In this document: in pieces, positions 62,051 to 64,000 of the stretch
How the letters are laid out: each line of letters opens with the position of its first letter
Numbering within the stretch: position 1 is the stretch's first letter
Assembly (NCBI GenBank): GCA_021800035.1
Contig: JAJYZJ010000004.1
Location: forward strand, 1 to 64,000
Reading direction: 5' to 3'
Length of the DNA: 64,000 nt
From: an archaeon
GTDB taxonomy: Archaea; Thermoproteota; Thermoprotei_A; Marsarchaeales; Marsarchaeaceae
Made by a program: the position numbers and the translations under genes
Notes under the pieces: generated by a model
Told to the model about the DNA's origin: nothing
Databases searched by the model: none
The model's input: the letters and a program-made list of their open reading frames with translations, nothing else

Positions 62051-62962
62051 ATGCGCAAGATATTATTCGATTCTGACACTGCGAGTGATGATACTCTCGC
62101 TCTGCTTCTTGCCATCCGCAAGTTCGAGGTTCTGGGAGTAACTATAGTAGCGGGCAATGTACGCTTTGAGAATCAGGTGCGTAACGCCCTGTTTACGCTC
62201 GAATATTTTGGCTATGATGCCCCTGTCTTCCTGGGCCCTAGGAGGCCGATAATGGGAATCTGGAAGACTGTAGAGGAAGTTCATGGTGCGAATGGGCTGG
62301 GTGGATGGAACTTCCCCGAACCTTCGAAAAGCCCCGAATCGGAGTTCGCCGCGGATGCTCTGCTCAGGATTTCGAAGGTGTATTCTGGCGAACTTGAGAT
62401 ACTTGCCGTGTCTCCTCTTACAAACATCGCGCTTGCATATCTTAAGGACCCTGCGATAGTGCGGCGCGTGAAAAAGCTCTGGGTTATGGGGGGCGCCTTT
62501 TATCGGGGAAACACAACCCAGATTGCGGAATTCAACTTTTGGGTCGATCCCGAAGCTGCGCGTATCGTGTTGAACGCTGGCTTTGACGTTACAATAGTAC
62601 CCTGGGAAACTGCCGAACAATCTGCGTGTATTTCGAAGGCTGACTGGGAAGATATAGCTAGGCGAAAGACAAAAGCGTCGGAATTCTTCGTCAGGTCCAA
62701 CGCCGCGCTACTAAACTACAGCATTCGCAGCGGAGCAGAAGGGAGCGTGCACCCCGACAGCCTGACCGCGGCGATTGCATTTGACCAATCGATAGTCACG
62801 GAGGCCAGAACGTTAGCAGTGGACGTAGAAACATGCGCTGGAGGGAGGGGGGCTATGCTACTTGACAGCTACGGACTAACCGGCAAACAGCCAAATGCCA
62901 GCGTGGTTTACAGGGCCGATTCGTCCAAATTCAGAGAACTGGTTCTTTCTCAGCTGTCCTAG
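62051..62962 (+). CDS. Inosine-uridine-type nucleoside hydrolase
   Basis: The 303-residue protein begins [19 protein letters not shown], the calcium-binding DxDxxxDD motif of nucleoside hydrolases (here DSDTASDD). [14 protein letters not shown] near 117 and [20 protein letters not shown] near 140, with the substrate Asn and the final [13 protein letters not shown] containing the second Ca-ligand Asp, are all kept. It splits the N-glycosidic bond of ribonucleosides to base and ribose. It is a single gene. Confidence 0.93.
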   Translation: MRKILFDSDTASDDTLALLLAIRKFEVLGVTIVAGNVRFENQVRNALFTLEYFGYDAPVFLGPRRPIMGIWKTVEEVHGANGLGGWNFPEPSKSPESEFAADALLRISKVYSGELEILAVSPLTNIALAYLKDPAIVRRVKKLWVMGGAFYRGNTTQIAEFNFWVDPEAARIVLNAGFDVTIVPWETAEQSACISKADWEDIARRKTKASEFFVRSNAALLNYSIRSGAEGSVHPDSLTAAIAFDQSIVTEARTLAVDVETCAGGRGAMLLDSYGLTGKQPNASVVYRADSSKFRELVLSQLS

Positions 62963-63007
62963 AGTTGCAGAAGCAACCTTTCCCTCTCTTCATGCCATTA
63001 CTGCGCT

Positions 63008-63745
63008 TCAAGTCAGGGCAACGGCTCTGCACGGGCCTCCATCCGCGCCGATAACGTTTAGAGGAGCAAAGCAGAACCACGCCCTTCTACTCTTACTGCC
63101 TGCGAGCACCAAATCCAGATGCGCAAGCTCTTCGATTATGAGGATTTCTTGTGAGAGAAGAGCTTTATGCACTTCGGAAGGAGAGCTGGTTGTGACTGGG
63201 CCATGCGCCGCAACGCTTCCAGCCCAGCCAGCAATGCTCAGACAATCCGTGCCCACAGCCTTTACGCCCTTGGAGGCTAGGTGATTAGCAGCATCAAGGC
63301 CGAGGTATGGCCACTCAAAGAGATACTCGCTCGTCATAGCTCGTTTCTTGTCCCAGCCTGTGTGGAGCATTACCACGTCGCCACGCTGGATCTGCTCGTC
63401 GAACTGTTCCAGCGCGCCAACGCCAATCTCTTCTCCACTTCTCCTTGGCGAAAGATCAAGCACAACCCCCGCTCCAACAAACTTCTCTATGGGAATGTCA
63501 CTCACCTTCTTACCTTCGGCTATAAAGTGAGCCGGAACGTCAACATGTGTGCCGGTATGAGTTGTCATTCGCTTCAAGAGAGTGAGCGCGTAGCCATCCC
63601 GGGCAGTCCAGAGTGTTTGCTCGAAGCTTGGTTGCGGGTGAGTGGGCCAGGAGGGCATTCCATTGTAGAGAGTGTGACTAAGGTCAATAATTTTAGCGGG
63701 CGGGGATAAGTTAGATTTGGTATCTGAACACATTCGATTTACCAC
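63008..63745 (-). CDS. Cyclase-family hydrolase (kynurenine formamidase-like)
   Basis: The 245-residue protein has the metal motif MTTHTGTHVDVPAHF near 60, and IIDLSHTLYNGMPSWPTHP at the N-terminus, both typical for the cyclase/formamidase family (metal-dependent amide or lactam hydrolases; includes arylformamidase and isatin hydrolase). VGTDCLSIAGW is near 165. The start is GTG 63745; an ATG at 63733 (MCSDTK) is an alternative. It might take part in tryptophan or aromatic amide breakdown, in line with the aromatic character of the region, but no kynurenine gene is seen here. Confidence 0.85.
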   Translation of the reverse strand: MVNRMCSDTKSNLSPPAKIIDLSHTLYNGMPSWPTHPQPSFEQTLWTARDGYALTLLKRMTTHTGTHVDVPAHFIAEGKKVSDIPIEKFVGAGVVLDLSPRRSGEEIGVGALEQFDEQIQRGDVVMLHTGWDKKRAMTSEYLFEWPYLGLDAANHLASKGVKAVGTDCLSIAGWAGSVAAHGPVTTSSPSEVHKALLSQEILIIEELAHLDLVLAGSKSRRAWFCFAPLNVIGADGGPCRAVALT

Positions 63746-63881
63746 TGGTGAGCTGGAAGGTCCGCGCGCTTTGGCCGTGAGAGGACTTCACCGGCTTTAA
63801 CTCGCGGTGATTCTGACGGGTCTAATAATAGGCCTGTGACTGGGCGGCTTGGGAAGCTTGGTCGGAGGAGCACGCCGGTTC

Positions 63882-64000
63882 TCACCTCTTAACAGCAAAG
63901 TTCTCCTTCAGATACGGGATCACTTCCTTCCCAACGGTTTTTATCGCCATTTGCTGGTCGGGACTTGAGCTCATGAACACCACTTCCTTGAATCCAGCCT
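63882..64000 (-). CDS. Luciferase-like (LLM) oxidoreductase, C-terminal end only
   Basis: The visible 38 codons read up to a TGA at 63884-63882. The segment VVFMSSSPDQQMAIKTVGKE, ending VIPYLKENFAVKR, is the usual C-terminal helix of F420-type luciferase-superfamily proteins (the SGPDQ..AI..VGxxVIPYL pattern). The main part lies beyond the window. A second family member is at 15546. Confidence 0.7.
   Translation of the reverse strand, partial: AGFKEVVFMSSSPDQQMAIKTVGKEVIPYLKENFAVKR

Overview
The window looks archaeal. Several genes (at about 4433, 30117, 34747, 37713, 39915, 51509, 51612) have an A/T-rich box like TTTAAA or TTTATA centred about 25-29 bases before the likely start codon, as expected for archaeal TATA boxes driving leaderless mRNAs. 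Other starts have GGTG or GGAGG ahead of them. The gene content (F420-type luciferase-fold oxidoreductases, a GvpD-like P-loop ATPase, a substrate-binding protein with a Ser/Thr linker and C-terminal membrane anchor, a TnpB relic) fits an aerobic or microaerobic heterotrophic archaeon, perhaps a thermoacidophile of the Thermoplasmatota or Thermoproteota. I cannot place it more closely. I saw no rRNA, convincing tRNA or CRISPR array.

Layout. 1-2870: end of a DUF1641 gene, then a graveyard holding a decayed regulator/PIN pair, a TnpB tail and a broken MFS transporter. 2872-10298: acyl-CoA and carbonyl chemistry (two MaoC hydratases, metal hydrolase, SDR, PaaK-like CoA ligase, thiolase, CaiB-type CoA-transferase). 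11562-26707: fifteen kilobases of minus-strand genes in transcription order: metal hydrolase, two-subunit 3-oxoacid CoA-transferase, acetone carboxylase gamma-like protein, two HyuA-type subunits flanking a HyuB-type subunit, a UroD-like protein, an F420-type oxidoreductase and a three-subunit molybdenum hydroxylase. 27251-34747: dipeptide/oligopeptide-type ABC transporter with an SDR and an isochorismatase-fold hydrolase. 35117-39915: UbiD decarboxylase, ACMSD-type metal hydrolase, CocE/NonD hydrolase. 39946-47172: poor in intact genes, with a restriction-enzyme relic, a broken surface-protein gene and tandem repeats around an asparagine-synthase-like gene and a DoxX/HxlR pair. 47173-64000: MFS transporters, Xaa-Pro peptidase, GvpD-like ATPase, an SPFH/zinc-ribbon trio, a tyrosine-to-homogentisate module (HPPD, FAH-fold hydrolase, HGD), DUF309, SIS-domain protein, nucleoside hydrolase, cyclase-family hydrolase and the end of another luciferase-fold gene.

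How the genes may work together. The most striking unit is the alpha'-beta-alpha-gamma set, which matches the subunit plan known for acetophenone carboxylase. The CoA-transferase beside it and the thiolase, SDR and CoA ligase about 10 kb away would complete a route alcohol -> ketone -> 3-oxoacid -> 3-oxoacyl-CoA -> acyl-CoA plus acetyl-CoA. The rest of the window (decarboxylases, ring-cleavage enzymes, peptide import and peptidases) suggests a scavenger of peptides and aromatic or ketonic compounds.
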